Part shown: in pieces, positions 9,766 through 18,910 of the stretch
Position numbering within the stretch: the stretch's first letter is position 1
How the letters are laid out: each line of letters begins with the position of its first letter
Notes under the pieces: generated by a model
What the model was told of the DNA's origin: nothing
Databases searched by the model: none
Seen by the model: only the letters and a program-made list of their open reading frames with translations
Translations under genes and position numbers: made by a program
NCBI GenBank assembly: GCA_021787125.1
Contig: JAJYMI010000078.1
Coordinates: 1-40,022 of the forward strand
DNA from: Thermoplasmata archaeon
GTDB lineage: Archaea > Thermoplasmatota > Thermoplasmata > Thermoplasmatales > GCA-001856825
DNA length: 40,022 bases
Direction of reading: 5' to 3'

Positions 9766-10158
9766 GTGTCTGAATACGAAGACTTGCAGAGGGAGATAAA
9801 GGGTCTGGACTTGGGAAAGATCGACTCTGTCCATTTCTCCTTCAACGAAAGTGCAACTCACATCACGATAGAGACTGATGAATTCACCTCGATCTGTCCC
9901 AGAACGGGAATGCCAGATTTTGGGAAGATCATCGTCCAGTACCTCCCAGACGAGAAGATCATAGAACTGAAATCGTTCAAGCTCTACCTTCACAGGTACA
10001 GGAACGTCGGAATCTTTCAGGAAAATGCAGTCAACAAGATACTGGAGGATCTTGTTGCCAGCTGTTCACCGAAATTCATGGTGGTCACCGGGGAATTCAA
10101 AGCGAGAGGGGGACTCAGGACGAGGGTAAGCGCAAGATTCGAAAGGCTTAAGAATTGA
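9766..10158 (+). CDS. queF: QueF-family enzyme (preQ0 nitrile reductase QueF or QueF-like archaeosine amidinotransferase)
   Basis: FTSICPRTGMPDFGKIIVQYLPDEKIIELKSFKLYLHRYRNVGIFQENAVNKILEDL contains the QueF Cys/Asp active site (CPxTGxPD) and an E(L)KSxKLY motif. GTG start. Confidence 0.88.
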   Translation: MSEYEDLQREIKGLDLGKIDSVHFSFNESATHITIETDEFTSICPRTGMPDFGKIIVQYLPDEKIIELKSFKLYLHRYRNVGIFQENAVNKILEDLVASCSPKFMVVTGEFKARGGLRTRVSARFERLKN

Positions 10159-10186
10159 AGTTTTATTTTAGTTCGTTCCCTATGGA

Positions 10187-10360
10187 ATAGCGCTCGATTG
10201 GTGAGAGACGCTGGACGACGGGGAACTATAGGGATTTTTGGGCCCCTTGGTGAGTTATGGCGTGTCGCCTATCAGTGATCCCAAGGCCAGAAAAAGTCCC
10301 ACATCCCCGGATAGGTCAGAGGGGATGATAATGACTCTCCTAGTTAACTCCGGGGAATAC
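10187..10360 (+). ncRNA. Candidate structured RNA in a convergent intergenic region
   Basis: Nested inverted repeats: TCCCTAT/ATAGGGA (10177/10228), CCTTGG/CCAAGG (10245/10281) enclosing GGCG/CGCC, and TCCCCGGA/TCCGGGGA (10304/10349). TATA-like TTTTATTTTA at 10161. No ORF. Confidence 0.35.
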
Positions 10361-11599
10361 TCAGAATCTTGCCCCCCTTATGTTCACTATTCTGAATCCG
10401 AGGGCGTCAAAAGTCTTCCTGATCTTTGACAGGTCTTCATTTCCATATATCTTCAGTTTGACCGTGATCTTCTGCATCCCAATTCCTATGTCATCCCCAA
10501 ACAGTTCGGTGTGGAGTTCCTCAACGTTCAGCCTCATCTCTGAAAACAGCTCTACGGCCTTCTTCATCTCGGATGGTATGTTTTTCACTATGAAGCTCAG
10601 GATGAATTCCCTACCATTCTCGATGAGGTTCTTTTCTATAATCTGTGATAGGAGAGGCATATCCACGTTTCCTCCAGATATCAGTGCCACTACCTTCTTT
10701 CCCTTGACCCTGACCTTCCCACTCGTGAGGGCTGCGACCGAGGCTGCTCCCGCTGGTTCCGATACTATTTTACCCCTCTCCAGCAGCGTAAACATGGCGG
10801 CAGATATTTCCTCATCGCTGACCGTCACAACCTGATCGACGTACTTCCTGGCAATATTCACGGTGAGCTCGGATGGGGACTTTACTGCGATACCGTCAGC
10901 AATCGTGGCGACTGAGTCCAGTTTTATGGGTCTGCCTACCCTGAGAGAGCCCTTCATTGCGGCCGCATTCTCGGCCTCAACTCCGATCACTTTCCCCCCG
11001 TATCCCCTCTCCTTGAGATAAGTGGCGATTCCTCCTATCAGTCCTCCCCCTCCTATTGCGACAAGGATGTAATCGAAATCGTCCATTTCCTGAAGAATCT
11101 CTAGACCGATCGTGCCCTGTCCAGAGATCACGTACTTGTTGTCGAAGGCGTGTGCAAAAGTCCTTCCTTCTTTTTTTGCAATCGTTTTCGCCTTCTCCGT
11201 TGCTTCGTCGAAGCTGTTTCCGTAGAGGAGAACTTCCCCGCCGTATCTCTGGGTGGCGATCATCTTCACAGGTGGAGCGAACTGGGGCATGACCACCAGA
11301 GATTTCAGCCCGAGCAGGGAAGATGCAAGCGCAACTCCCTGGGCGTGATTTCCGGCACTAGCCGCTACGACATCCTTCCTGGTCCTGCTCAGCAGGTTGT
11401 ATGCCCCCCTTATCTTGAACGACCCGCCCTTCTGAAGGTTTTCCAGTTTGAGATATACGTCTGCACCGCTCAGATCGCTTATGGAGCTGGAGCGCTCGAG
11501 CGGCGTGTTCTTTATAACCCCTTTTACCCGCTCGTAAGCTTCCTCGATGTCCTTCCACGTGACCGTATCAGAGTAATCCGGTGATGTTCCCCCTTTCAT
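10361..11599 (-). CDS. ilvA: Threonine dehydratase (PLP-dependent, C-terminal ACT-like domain)
   Basis: KLENLQKGGSFKIRGAYN (PLP lysine), AIGGGGLIGGIATYLK, ISGGNVD; about 412 aa. Confidence 0.93.
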   Translation of the reverse strand: MKGGTSPDYSDTVTWKDIEEAYERVKGVIKNTPLERSSSISDLSGADVYLKLENLQKGGSFKIRGAYNLLSRTRKDVVAASAGNHAQGVALASSLLGLKSLVVMPQFAPPVKMIATQRYGGEVLLYGNSFDEATEKAKTIAKKEGRTFAHAFDNKYVISGQGTIGLEILQEMDDFDYILVAIGGGGLIGGIATYLKERGYGGKVIGVEAENAAAMKGSLRVGRPIKLDSVATIADGIAVKSPSELTVNIARKYVDQVVTVSDEEISAAMFTLLERGKIVSEPAGAASVAALTSGKVRVKGKKVVALISGGNVDMPLLSQIIEKNLIENGREFILSFIVKNIPSEMKKAVELFSEMRLNVEELHTELFGDDIGIGMQKITVKLKIYGNEDLSKIRKTFDALGFRIVNIRGARF

Positions 11600-13226
11600 C
11601 TATATTGACTTCCTCAGAGATGGGATGCTTTGGAAGACCTGGCATTGTCATTATCTCTCCAAGCAGTGGTACGGCAAACCCGACTCCCGTTGAGAGCATT
11701 ATGTCTTCGATGGATATCGTGAAGTCCTTTGGCCAGCCAAGCTTGTTCTGGTCGTCTGTGATCGAATACTGTGTCTTCGCCATGCAGACGTCCAGGAAGT
11801 CCAACTTTTCATCCTTCACTCTCTTCAGGACCCTCATCGCTTTCTTAGAATATTCAATTTTTGAAGCTCCATAAACTTTCGATGCCACTTTGTCTATTTT
11901 CGTCTTGACGGGTTCGTCTCTCTGGTATGTGAAATTGATCTTCGGTACCGACTGAGCGCCGTTCAGCTTTTCAACCGCAGCCCTCGCAAGCTCTGCCGCA
12001 CCGTCCCCTCCATTCGAATAGCCCTCGTTCAGCACCATCCTGTAGCCCTTCTTCTCTGTCTCCGTCCTCAGGAACTCTATCTCTTCTTCCTTGTCGTCCT
12101 TGAACCTGTTGAGGGAGACCAAGAGGGGAAGTCCGTACCTCTCTATGTTAGCGAAGTGATAGAACAAGTTATCTATTCCCTTCTTGAGGAATTCTATTCC
12201 GCCATTATCCGTCGGCTTCATTCCTCCATTGTGCTTGAGCGCCTTTACAGAAACTACGAGAACGACCAGGTCCAGGTCATACCCAGCCCTCCTCAGGACT
12301 ATGTCCACGAATTTCTGGGCCCCTAGGTCCGAACCGAACCCCGCTTCTGTGATTACGTAATCGGCGAGCTTGAGGGCAATCTTGTCTGCGAGAACACTGT
12401 TGTGTCCATGGGCTATGTTTCCGAACGGCCCAATGTGAACAAAACCTGGTACTCCTTCTGTGGTCTGGACCAGGTTTGGTTTTATCGTATTCTTGAGAAG
12501 GGCTGCCATCGCGCCCTGAGCCTTCAGGTCTCCAGCCGTCAGTCTCTTCCCCTCCTTCGTGTATCCGACCGTGATCTTCGAGAGCATGTCCTTTAGCATT
12601 TCGTAATTCTCTGCGAAACCCATAATTGCCATTATCTCGGAAGCCGGAGTTATGAGGAAAGTATCCTCCACCAGAGCTCCTCCCTGGTCTCCTATTCCCA
12701 CGAGTATCTGCCTCAGAGAACGGTCGTTCATATCTATAGTCCTCTTCCACGATATCTTCTTCAGGTCGAACCCGAGCTCGTTTCCCTGGAAGATGTGGTT
12801 GTTCACTATCGCAGAGAGAAGATTGTGTGCAGCCGAGATCGCGGGGAAATCACCTGTAAAATTGAGGTTGATTTCGTCCGCAGGCAAGAGCTGGCACTTC
12901 CCTCCTCCTGTTCCCCCGCCCTTTATTCCGAAGTTTGGCCCAAGGGATGGCTCCCTTATAGTGACCATCACTCTCTTGCCAATCTTTCTCAACCCCTGGG
13001 AGAGAGCGATTGTCGTCGTTGTCTTGCCCTCTCCGGCGGACGTCGGATTGATGGCCGTCACCAGAATCAGCTTCCCATTCTTCTTTCCGGCCATTCTTTC
13101 AAGGATGCTAGGATTCACCTTTGCCATGTACTTTCCATAGAGCTCCAACTCGTCTTCCGTTATCCCTAATTCCTTTGCTATCTCACTCACAAATTTCATT
13201 AGATCACCATTCGAGATTAGTTCCAC
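11568..13226 (-). CDS. fhs: Formate--tetrahydrofolate ligase
   Basis: LILVTAINPTSAGEGKTTTTIALSQGL, GGGTGGGKCQLLPADEINLNFTGDFPAISAAHNLL. Start at 13226 or internal ATG (MKFVSEIAKELG) at 13199. Confidence 0.96.
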   Translation of the reverse strand: MELISNGDLMKFVSEIAKELGITEDELELYGKYMAKVNPSILERMAGKKNGKLILVTAINPTSAGEGKTTTTIALSQGLRKIGKRVMVTIREPSLGPNFGIKGGGTGGGKCQLLPADEINLNFTGDFPAISAAHNLLSAIVNNHIFQGNELGFDLKKISWKRTIDMNDRSLRQILVGIGDQGGALVEDTFLITPASEIMAIMGFAENYEMLKDMLSKITVGYTKEGKRLTAGDLKAQGAMAALLKNTIKPNLVQTTEGVPGFVHIGPFGNIAHGHNSVLADKIALKLADYVITEAGFGSDLGAQKFVDIVLRRAGYDLDLVVLVVSVKALKHNGGMKPTDNGGIEFLKKGIDNLFYHFANIERYGLPLLVSLNRFKDDKEEEIEFLRTETEKKGYRMVLNEGYSNGGDGAAELARAAVEKLNGAQSVPKINFTYQRDEPVKTKIDKVASKVYGASKIEYSKKAMRVLKRVKDEKLDFLDVCMAKTQYSITDDQNKLGWPKDFTISIEDIMLSTGVGFAVPLLGEIMTMPGLPKHPISEEVNIDERGNITGLL

Positions 13227-14728
13227 ATATTTCCCAGTATTTGTTCTGTCTTCTTCTTGGTATCTTCTGCAAGGTCCATCATTTTTTTCCTGTACTCTTC
13301 AACAAATGATGTGTCCTTTATCAGTCCTAGGTTGATTTTCACGTTCTGCATGGACCCATACACAGAAGAAGATATGAAGAGCGCTGCACAGTAGACATCA
13401 GAAGCCGCATTCTTGTTCCCCCTCTCTATGAGCAGTGGAAGGTGTTCGAGCATTGACGATGCGAGTTTTCCAGTTGCGTATGGGACCTGTGTAGCCTCCT
13501 TCAACCTCTCCTGAATTATTTTCGTCCTTGCATCTTTCTCTTCCTGCGTCCCCTTGGGTAGCGAGAGCGACTTGGAGAGATTGTCATAGGCCTTTGTGTC
13601 TCTGTCGGCCTGATTGTATAGACGCCACACAACCTCGCCCGCGTCCTTCTGTATTCCCTTCATTTTTTCTTGGACTTCCTCATAACCCTTCTTTCCAATC
13701 GTGAGTCCAGCCACCATAGCGACCAGGGCCGCTCCCATCGATCCGACCATGGCGCTTGCTGATCCCCCACCCGGGGCTGGCTTGTCGCTCGCCAGTTCCC
13801 CTATGTACCCCCTGATGCTGTCCCTGGAGAATATCTCGAGGAGTCTCTTCTCAAGGATCTGGTCCTGAGAAAAATCACGGTTCATCAGGTAGAACCTGTA
13901 AATCTCCTCAAGGGCCTGGAGGGGTATCATGCCCACGAGTTCGGATCTGCTCACGGATAACCCTCTAGACTCTGCCTCCCTCCTGACGAATTCAAACACC
14001 TCCGGTACCGGAGTCTCCTTGTGATTCACGAGGTTCATCGAGACCTGAGTCTCCTTTGTTTCGCCTAGATTGAAACCGAGCGCCCTCACATTCTTGAGTC
14101 CGCCAGTCCTCTCCCTGGTTCTCTTTGCGATGTCCTTTGTTGACTTTATGTCATCAGATCTCATGTCTACATTGAACGCTATCAGGAATTCTCTCGCTCC
14201 GATGATTGTCGCACCGGCCTTCCCGACTGTTCTCGGTCCAAAGTCCGGCGAATATTTACCGTCAGTCGATATCGCTGTCTTCAGCTGTTCGTACTGGAAT
14301 TTCTCGCTCCTTATGTCGGGAAGTTCCCTCCTCGCCGGTAGATTTGCAGCCTCACCGTAGAGGAAGACTGGTATTCCCAGTTCGCCTCCTACTCTCTCTG
14401 CAAGCCGTCTTGCGAGTTCAACGCAGTACTCCTTGGTCGTGCCAAGCATTGGGACGAAAGGCACCACGTCCGTAGCTCCAAATCTAGGGTGTTCTCCCCT
14501 GTGTGTATCGAGATCGATCAGCTCGCTTGCTCTCTTGATCGACTCGAACATCGCGTTCAGCATTGATTCGCCTTCGCCAACAACTGTGACAACCGACCTG
14601 TTGTGGTCGCCATTCATTTCGACGTCTATCACATCGACCGGATATTTCTTGATCGAGTCAATGATAGAATCGATCTTGCTCCTGTCCTTCCCCTCACTGT
14701 AGTTAGGTACGCATTCTACGTAGTTCAT
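13217..14728 (-). CDS. ftcD: Glutamate formiminotransferase / formimidoyltetrahydrofolate cyclodeaminase fusion
   Basis: N-terminal VECVPNYSEGKDRSKID, HRGEHPRFGATDVVPFVP; C-terminal cyclodeaminase SDKPAPGGGSASAMVGSMGAALVAMVAGLT. Confidence 0.95.
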   Translation of the reverse strand: MNYVECVPNYSEGKDRSKIDSIIDSIKKYPVDVIDVEMNGDHNRSVVTVVGEGESMLNAMFESIKRASELIDLDTHRGEHPRFGATDVVPFVPMLGTTKEYCVELARRLAERVGGELGIPVFLYGEAANLPARRELPDIRSEKFQYEQLKTAISTDGKYSPDFGPRTVGKAGATIIGAREFLIAFNVDMRSDDIKSTKDIAKRTRERTGGLKNVRALGFNLGETKETQVSMNLVNHKETPVPEVFEFVRREAESRGLSVSRSELVGMIPLQALEEIYRFYLMNRDFSQDQILEKRLLEIFSRDSIRGYIGELASDKPAPGGGSASAMVGSMGAALVAMVAGLTIGKKGYEEVQEKMKGIQKDAGEVVWRLYNQADRDTKAYDNLSKSLSLPKGTQEEKDARTKIIQERLKEATQVPYATGKLASSMLEHLPLLIERGNKNAASDVYCAALFISSSVYGSMQNVKINLGLIKDTSFVEEYRKKMMDLAEDTKKKTEQILGNMWN

Positions 14729-14744
14729 ACATTCGCCCTCTGAA

Positions 14745-15944
14745 TCAAATCAGCTTCATTCTCTTTCCGACTTCTTCGAATTTATCTCCCGCGAATTTCA
14801 GGTCTTCCCTCGAGTGGACCGCCGAAGGCATCAGCCTGATTCTCGCGGTTCCCTTTGCAACCGTTGGGTAAACTATCGGTGATGCAAACACTCCGTCGTC
14901 ATAGAGCGCCCTGCTCAGATCGATAGTCTCCTTCTCTCCCCCGATGATCACCGGTGTTATCGGTGTCTTGCTCTTCCCCGTGTTGTAGCCAAGGTTTCTG
15001 AGTTTTTCCTTGAGGAAATCGGAGTTGTTCCAGAGCTTCTTGAGAAGGGAGTCGTCCCTGTCCATTATCTCTATACTCTTCATTATTGCAGCGGCCTCTC
15101 CCGGGTTCAGCGCAGAACTGAACAGGAATGGCCTGGCCTTCTGTTTCAGGTAGTCGATCAGCTCCCTCTTTCCGGCCACGAAGCCGCCCATGACCCCGAC
15201 CGCTTTTGAAAAGGTTCCCATCTCAATGTCCACCTTTCCCCCTATCTTGAAATGATCGACTATCCCTCTTCCGTGGTCCCCCAGAACTCCCTCTCCGTGA
15301 GCATCGTCCACATAGACCATTGAGTCGTACTTCTCTCCCAGTTCAGCCTCCTCGTTCAGTGGCGCTATGTCACCATCCATGCTGAACACACCGTCCGTAA
15401 CTATCAGCGCCTTCTTTCCCTTCGATCTTTCTGTCTTCAGTTTTTCCTCAAGGTCTGCAGAGGAGACGTGAGAGAATACCACCCTCTGTGCTGAGCTGAG
15501 CCGCACTCCATCTATTATGCTTGCGTGATTTAGCTCTTCGCTGAAAACCAGGTCGTCCTTTCCGACGAGCGCTGGAATAGTTCCGAGATTTGCGAGAAGG
15601 CCACCCTGGTACACAAGTGAGGATTCCATGTGCTTGAACTGAGCGATCTTCTCTTCGAGTCTGATGTGAATTTCCATGGTACCCGCGATGCTTCTTACCG
15701 CACCCGCTCCTACCCCGTAGGTATCAATGGCTTCGTGCATCGCTTTCTTGACTTCTGGATTGTTTGCAAGACCCAGATAGTTGTTGGAACATAAATTGAG
15801 CAACTTCCTCCCATCGATCTTGACCCATGCCCCTTGAGAGGTTTGAAGAGTCCTAATGGGAACGTAACGGCCGGTCTCTTTCAGAACTCTAATCTCTTCA
15901 TCCGCCCAGTCCATTTTTCCCATGCCCCGAGATGGTTTCTGCAA
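14745..15944 (-). CDS. kbl: Glycine C-acetyltransferase (2-amino-3-ketobutyrate CoA ligase)
   Basis: alpha-oxoamine synthase motifs LCSNNYLGLANNPEVK, YVDDAHGEGVLGDHGRG, GTFSKAVGVMGGFVAG. True start probably an internal ATG near 15923 (MGKMDWADEE). Confidence 0.92.
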   Translation of the reverse strand: MQKPSRGMGKMDWADEEIRVLKETGRYVPIRTLQTSQGAWVKIDGRKLLNLCSNNYLGLANNPEVKKAMHEAIDTYGVGAGAVRSIAGTMEIHIRLEEKIAQFKHMESSLVYQGGLLANLGTIPALVGKDDLVFSEELNHASIIDGVRLSSAQRVVFSHVSSADLEEKLKTERSKGKKALIVTDGVFSMDGDIAPLNEEAELGEKYDSMVYVDDAHGEGVLGDHGRGIVDHFKIGGKVDIEMGTFSKAVGVMGGFVAGKRELIDYLKQKARPFLFSSALNPGEAAAIMKSIEIMDRDDSLLKKLWNNSDFLKEKLRNLGYNTGKSKTPITPVIIGGEKETIDLSRALYDDGVFASPIVYPTVAKGTARIRLMPSAVHSREDLKFAGDKFEEVGKRMKLI

Positions 15945-16023
15945 TCATATAGTTTGCTCAGAATCCGATAATTCAAGAACTTTTAAGTATGGTGATTTCG
16001 CTCTGGGATACAGGGAGTTTCGC

Positions 16024-16818
16024 TTGATCAACTCGAATAGATTGGTGGCAACAGTATTGATTCTTTTCATTGCTCTTCTGGCATTCTCACCACTCTCTGG
16101 GGCGAGCTCAGCCCACGTAGCTGGTCAGAACTGGATGTTCGCGGGTTCGGAGTTCAATTATTCTCAGAGGACCGTCATTAGGGAACCTACTTATGACAAT
16201 GTCACAGTTTTCGTTGATTATTTTGAAGTAACTTCCGTCAGCGGTCAACAGTTCAATTTTACCATCACGGAGAAAAACTATAACCATTTAGGTTTGCCAC
16301 AGAATAGGACTCTGCCTGTCAATGCTTCAATCGTTGTCTCTAAGACCAACGTGACCGGTTCGTTCCCGGGGAACTCATTCTTTGTGGTGAACGGCACAAT
16401 CCTGAAACAGATCTCCAGGAATGCAACCCTCTACTTCAATTACAAGAATGCCACTGCTCCTCTCAATATCTCAAGTGCAAACTATAGTTATGGATCGATG
16501 GAGATTCCATCCTACAGGCTGACAGCACTTGAGCCCAGGTACACCTACGCAGCACCCGGACAAAGTCAGAGCTATGTCTATGTCAACATCACTCTCCTGG
16601 TAGATGCATCAAATGGAATTGTCCTGTACGAAAACGAGAACCAGTCCTATGCCGAAACCACATCGTACGACACCGTCTACACCATCGAGGGAGCGAATTT
16701 CCAGATGATATACTCGGGTCAAACCACACATTACGATTGGACTTCTATAATAATAGGAGCTTCCATCCTGGCAGTGGTATTTGTCCTCGGGTACGTAGTA
16801 AGAACAAGGAGAAGGTAG
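16024..16818 (+). CDS. Secreted/membrane protein with N-terminal signal and C-terminal TM, unknown function
   Basis: TTG start gives (M)INSNRLVATVLILFIALLAFSPLSGASSA; C-terminal IIIGASILAVVFVLGYVVRTRRR; many sequons. The track's 15922 start runs into kbl antisense. Confidence 0.75.
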   Translation: MINSNRLVATVLILFIALLAFSPLSGASSAHVAGQNWMFAGSEFNYSQRTVIREPTYDNVTVFVDYFEVTSVSGQQFNFTITEKNYNHLGLPQNRTLPVNASIVVSKTNVTGSFPGNSFFVVNGTILKQISRNATLYFNYKNATAPLNISSANYSYGSMEIPSYRLTALEPRYTYAAPGQSQSYVYVNITLLVDASNGIVLYENENQSYAETTSYDTVYTIEGANFQMIYSGQTTHYDWTSIIIGASILAVVFVLGYVVRTRRR

Positions 16819-16952
16819 GATAGGGACTATTGCATCTATCCGAGTTGGGCCTTTAGGTCCATTGATCAGACTAAGAATCAGTATGGGTCGGCAATCAAAT
16901 TCGGACCATTCCATACGAAATATTTTTTATTTCAGCGTAACTCATTGGAAGA

Positions 16953-17930
16953 ATGACATTTGAAAAGATCCTTGTAACCGGCGCCGGCGGACAGATAGGC
17001 AGTGAACTGGTGCCTTATCTCTCTGAAGTTTTCGGAAATGACAGAGTGATTCCCTCAGATGTCCGATCCAACTCTAGTGATAATAGATTCATCAGCCTTG
17101 ACGTGACAGACAGGGCGGCCGTCGATTTAGCCATGGACAAGTACAAGATAGATACCGTTTTCCATCTTGCTGCAATTCTTTCTGCCAGCGGAGAGAAGAA
17201 CCCTGAACTAGCCTACAGAGTCAACATCGCCGGTCTCTACAACATTTTTGAATCGGCACTTAAGAACAGGTCGAAGCTTGTCATGACTCCGAGCTCGATA
17301 GGGGTATTCGGACCAGACACTCCAAGGGAGAACGTTCCGATAGAGACCATAACAAGACCCGTTACGATGTACGGAATAACGAAACTCATGGCAGAGTACC
17401 TCGGTAATTATTATCACGCCAGGTTTGGACTGAATGCCAGAGGGCTGAGATTTCCTGGATTGATCTCTTACAAGACTCCCCCTGGCGGAGGAACCACGGA
17501 CTATTCTATTGAGATGATCAGAGAGGCCGTGAAAGGGAAGAATTATGTTTGTTTCCTGAAAGAGGATTCAAAGCTCCCTATGATGTACATGCCTGATGCC
17601 CTACAATCGCTCCTCAAATTGGCTGAGGCCGATGACTCCAGACTCAAGCACAGAACGGACTTCAATATTACATCCTTTTCAATTACACCAAAGCAGCTGG
17701 AAGCAGAGCTGAGAAAACACTACAAGTCTTTCGAGGTGACCTACAGTCCGGACTTCAGGCAAAGAATAGCCGATTCATGGCCCGGCTCTCTGGATGTTTC
17801 AGCCGCAGTACAAGAATGGGATTTCCATCCGAATTACGATCTTCGAGCAACGACTGAAGATATGATCGTCAATCTCGGGGGCAAAATTCGGACGAGAGAA
17901 AGCAACTTTCTAGAGGCGGCAAACAGGTGA
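16953..17930 (+). CDS. tdh: L-threonine 3-dehydrogenase, SDR/UDP-glucose-4-epimerase-like type
   Basis: ILVTGAGGQIGSELVPYLS, TPSSIGVFGPDTP, YGITKLMAEYLGNYYHARFGLNARGLRFPGLISYKTPPGGGTTDYSIEMI. Confidence 0.93.
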   Translation: MTFEKILVTGAGGQIGSELVPYLSEVFGNDRVIPSDVRSNSSDNRFISLDVTDRAAVDLAMDKYKIDTVFHLAAILSASGEKNPELAYRVNIAGLYNIFESALKNRSKLVMTPSSIGVFGPDTPRENVPIETITRPVTMYGITKLMAEYLGNYYHARFGLNARGLRFPGLISYKTPPGGGTTDYSIEMIREAVKGKNYVCFLKEDSKLPMMYMPDALQSLLKLAEADDSRLKHRTDFNITSFSITPKQLEAELRKHYKSFEVTYSPDFRQRIADSWPGSLDVSAAVQEWDFHPNYDLRATTEDMIVNLGGKIRTRESNFLEAANR

Positions 17931-17987
17931 AATGCCACTGTCATGACTCGTAGGTCCAACTACGGATTTGTTCTAAAAGGGTGAGAG

Positions 17988-18890
17988 ATGCAAGAAGAAA
18001 TTGCTCAGGTTCAAGATCTAGAGACGCTTCAGACAAGAGCCCCGTTCCTTATACACCTACCAGACAAGTTTGAACTGAAGAAGGTGACGTACAGGAATGA
18101 GGGACGAAAGTGGGCGACTCTGCGATTTGAGTGCAGAATTGGTGAAGAGAAACTCAGGGTGAAGGAATTCTTTCTAGACTGGTTCTATCCAGGTTTCCCC
18201 AAGAGTTTGATGGATTCCTTTGTCTCGTCCTATTCGAGCGTTAGCAGTGCGACCGTTAAAGAGAGAGTGATATTCTATGGAAAAAACTACAAGGGTAAAG
18301 GAGCCTCTTCTTCTTACTCCCTAGGCACGCAGATCGAGGTCGAGGGTGAAACGGCGGAGAATGTGAAGGAGCTGAGCGAGAGCATGGTTGTTCCATTTAT
18401 CAGCGAAAGGTTCAGAGATTTCCCATTCCATAAACGCTCCTTCTTTGTGAATGGAGGGAAGCCCGAATGGTTTGAGGAAGAGCGCATCTCAAGTCTTTCA
18501 TGGAAGGAGCCGTCAGAGAAGCTGCGCGTGGGCAGTCTCCGTTTGGAATCTGTTGGGTTCTTCAAGGGAGAGAGTCCCACCATCAGAACCATTCTGGTGT
18601 TTTCGGAGGAGTACTACCGTAGGGCCGCGTGGGTGGAGATCGCTTCTACAAATGACCAGACTGACCACTTTGTCTATGACCTCAGGAGGGGAGGAAACTT
18701 TTTCGATCAATATTTTGAGGGAAACCCTGTTGTGGCCTTTAGAAGAGACAGTGGGCCTACTATCGCGAGGTTCAAGGAAGGAAACTTGTTTGTTACCATC
18801 TCACTTTCGCCCATCTTCCAGTATTCTCAAGCCAGAGCCCTGATTGAAGAGCTCAGGAATGCCACAAAGAATCAAGAAAGATTTATCTAA
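17988..18890 (+). CDS. Hypothetical protein, 300 aa
   Basis: Long ORF with ATG and upstream GTGAGAG; no family recognised; no TM segments evident. Confidence 0.75.
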   Translation: MQEEIAQVQDLETLQTRAPFLIHLPDKFELKKVTYRNEGRKWATLRFECRIGEEKLRVKEFFLDWFYPGFPKSLMDSFVSSYSSVSSATVKERVIFYGKNYKGKGASSSYSLGTQIEVEGETAENVKELSESMVVPFISERFRDFPFHKRSFFVNGGKPEWFEEERISSLSWKEPSEKLRVGSLRLESVGFFKGESPTIRTILVFSEEYYRRAAWVEIASTNDQTDHFVYDLRRGGNFFDQYFEGNPVVAFRRDSGPTIARFKEGNLFVTISLSPIFQYSQARALIEELRNATKNQERFI

Positions 18891-18910
18891 AATTTTTCAC
18901 TACGCATTTG

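Noticed and set aside
10187-10360. RNase P RNA as explanation of the structured region
   Set aside because: One short string (GAAAAAGTCCCAC) is reminiscent of the conserved CR-I, but CR-V and the overall length and helices do not fit.
10380-11584. Plus-strand ORFs antisense to ilvA (up to 151 aa)
   Set aside because: Shadow frames of a conserved coding sequence; no domain signature.
12277-13169. ORFs overlapping fhs in other frames (157 aa minus, 162 aa and 124 aa plus)
   Set aside because: fhs is unambiguous over this stretch; the alternative frames lack known motifs.
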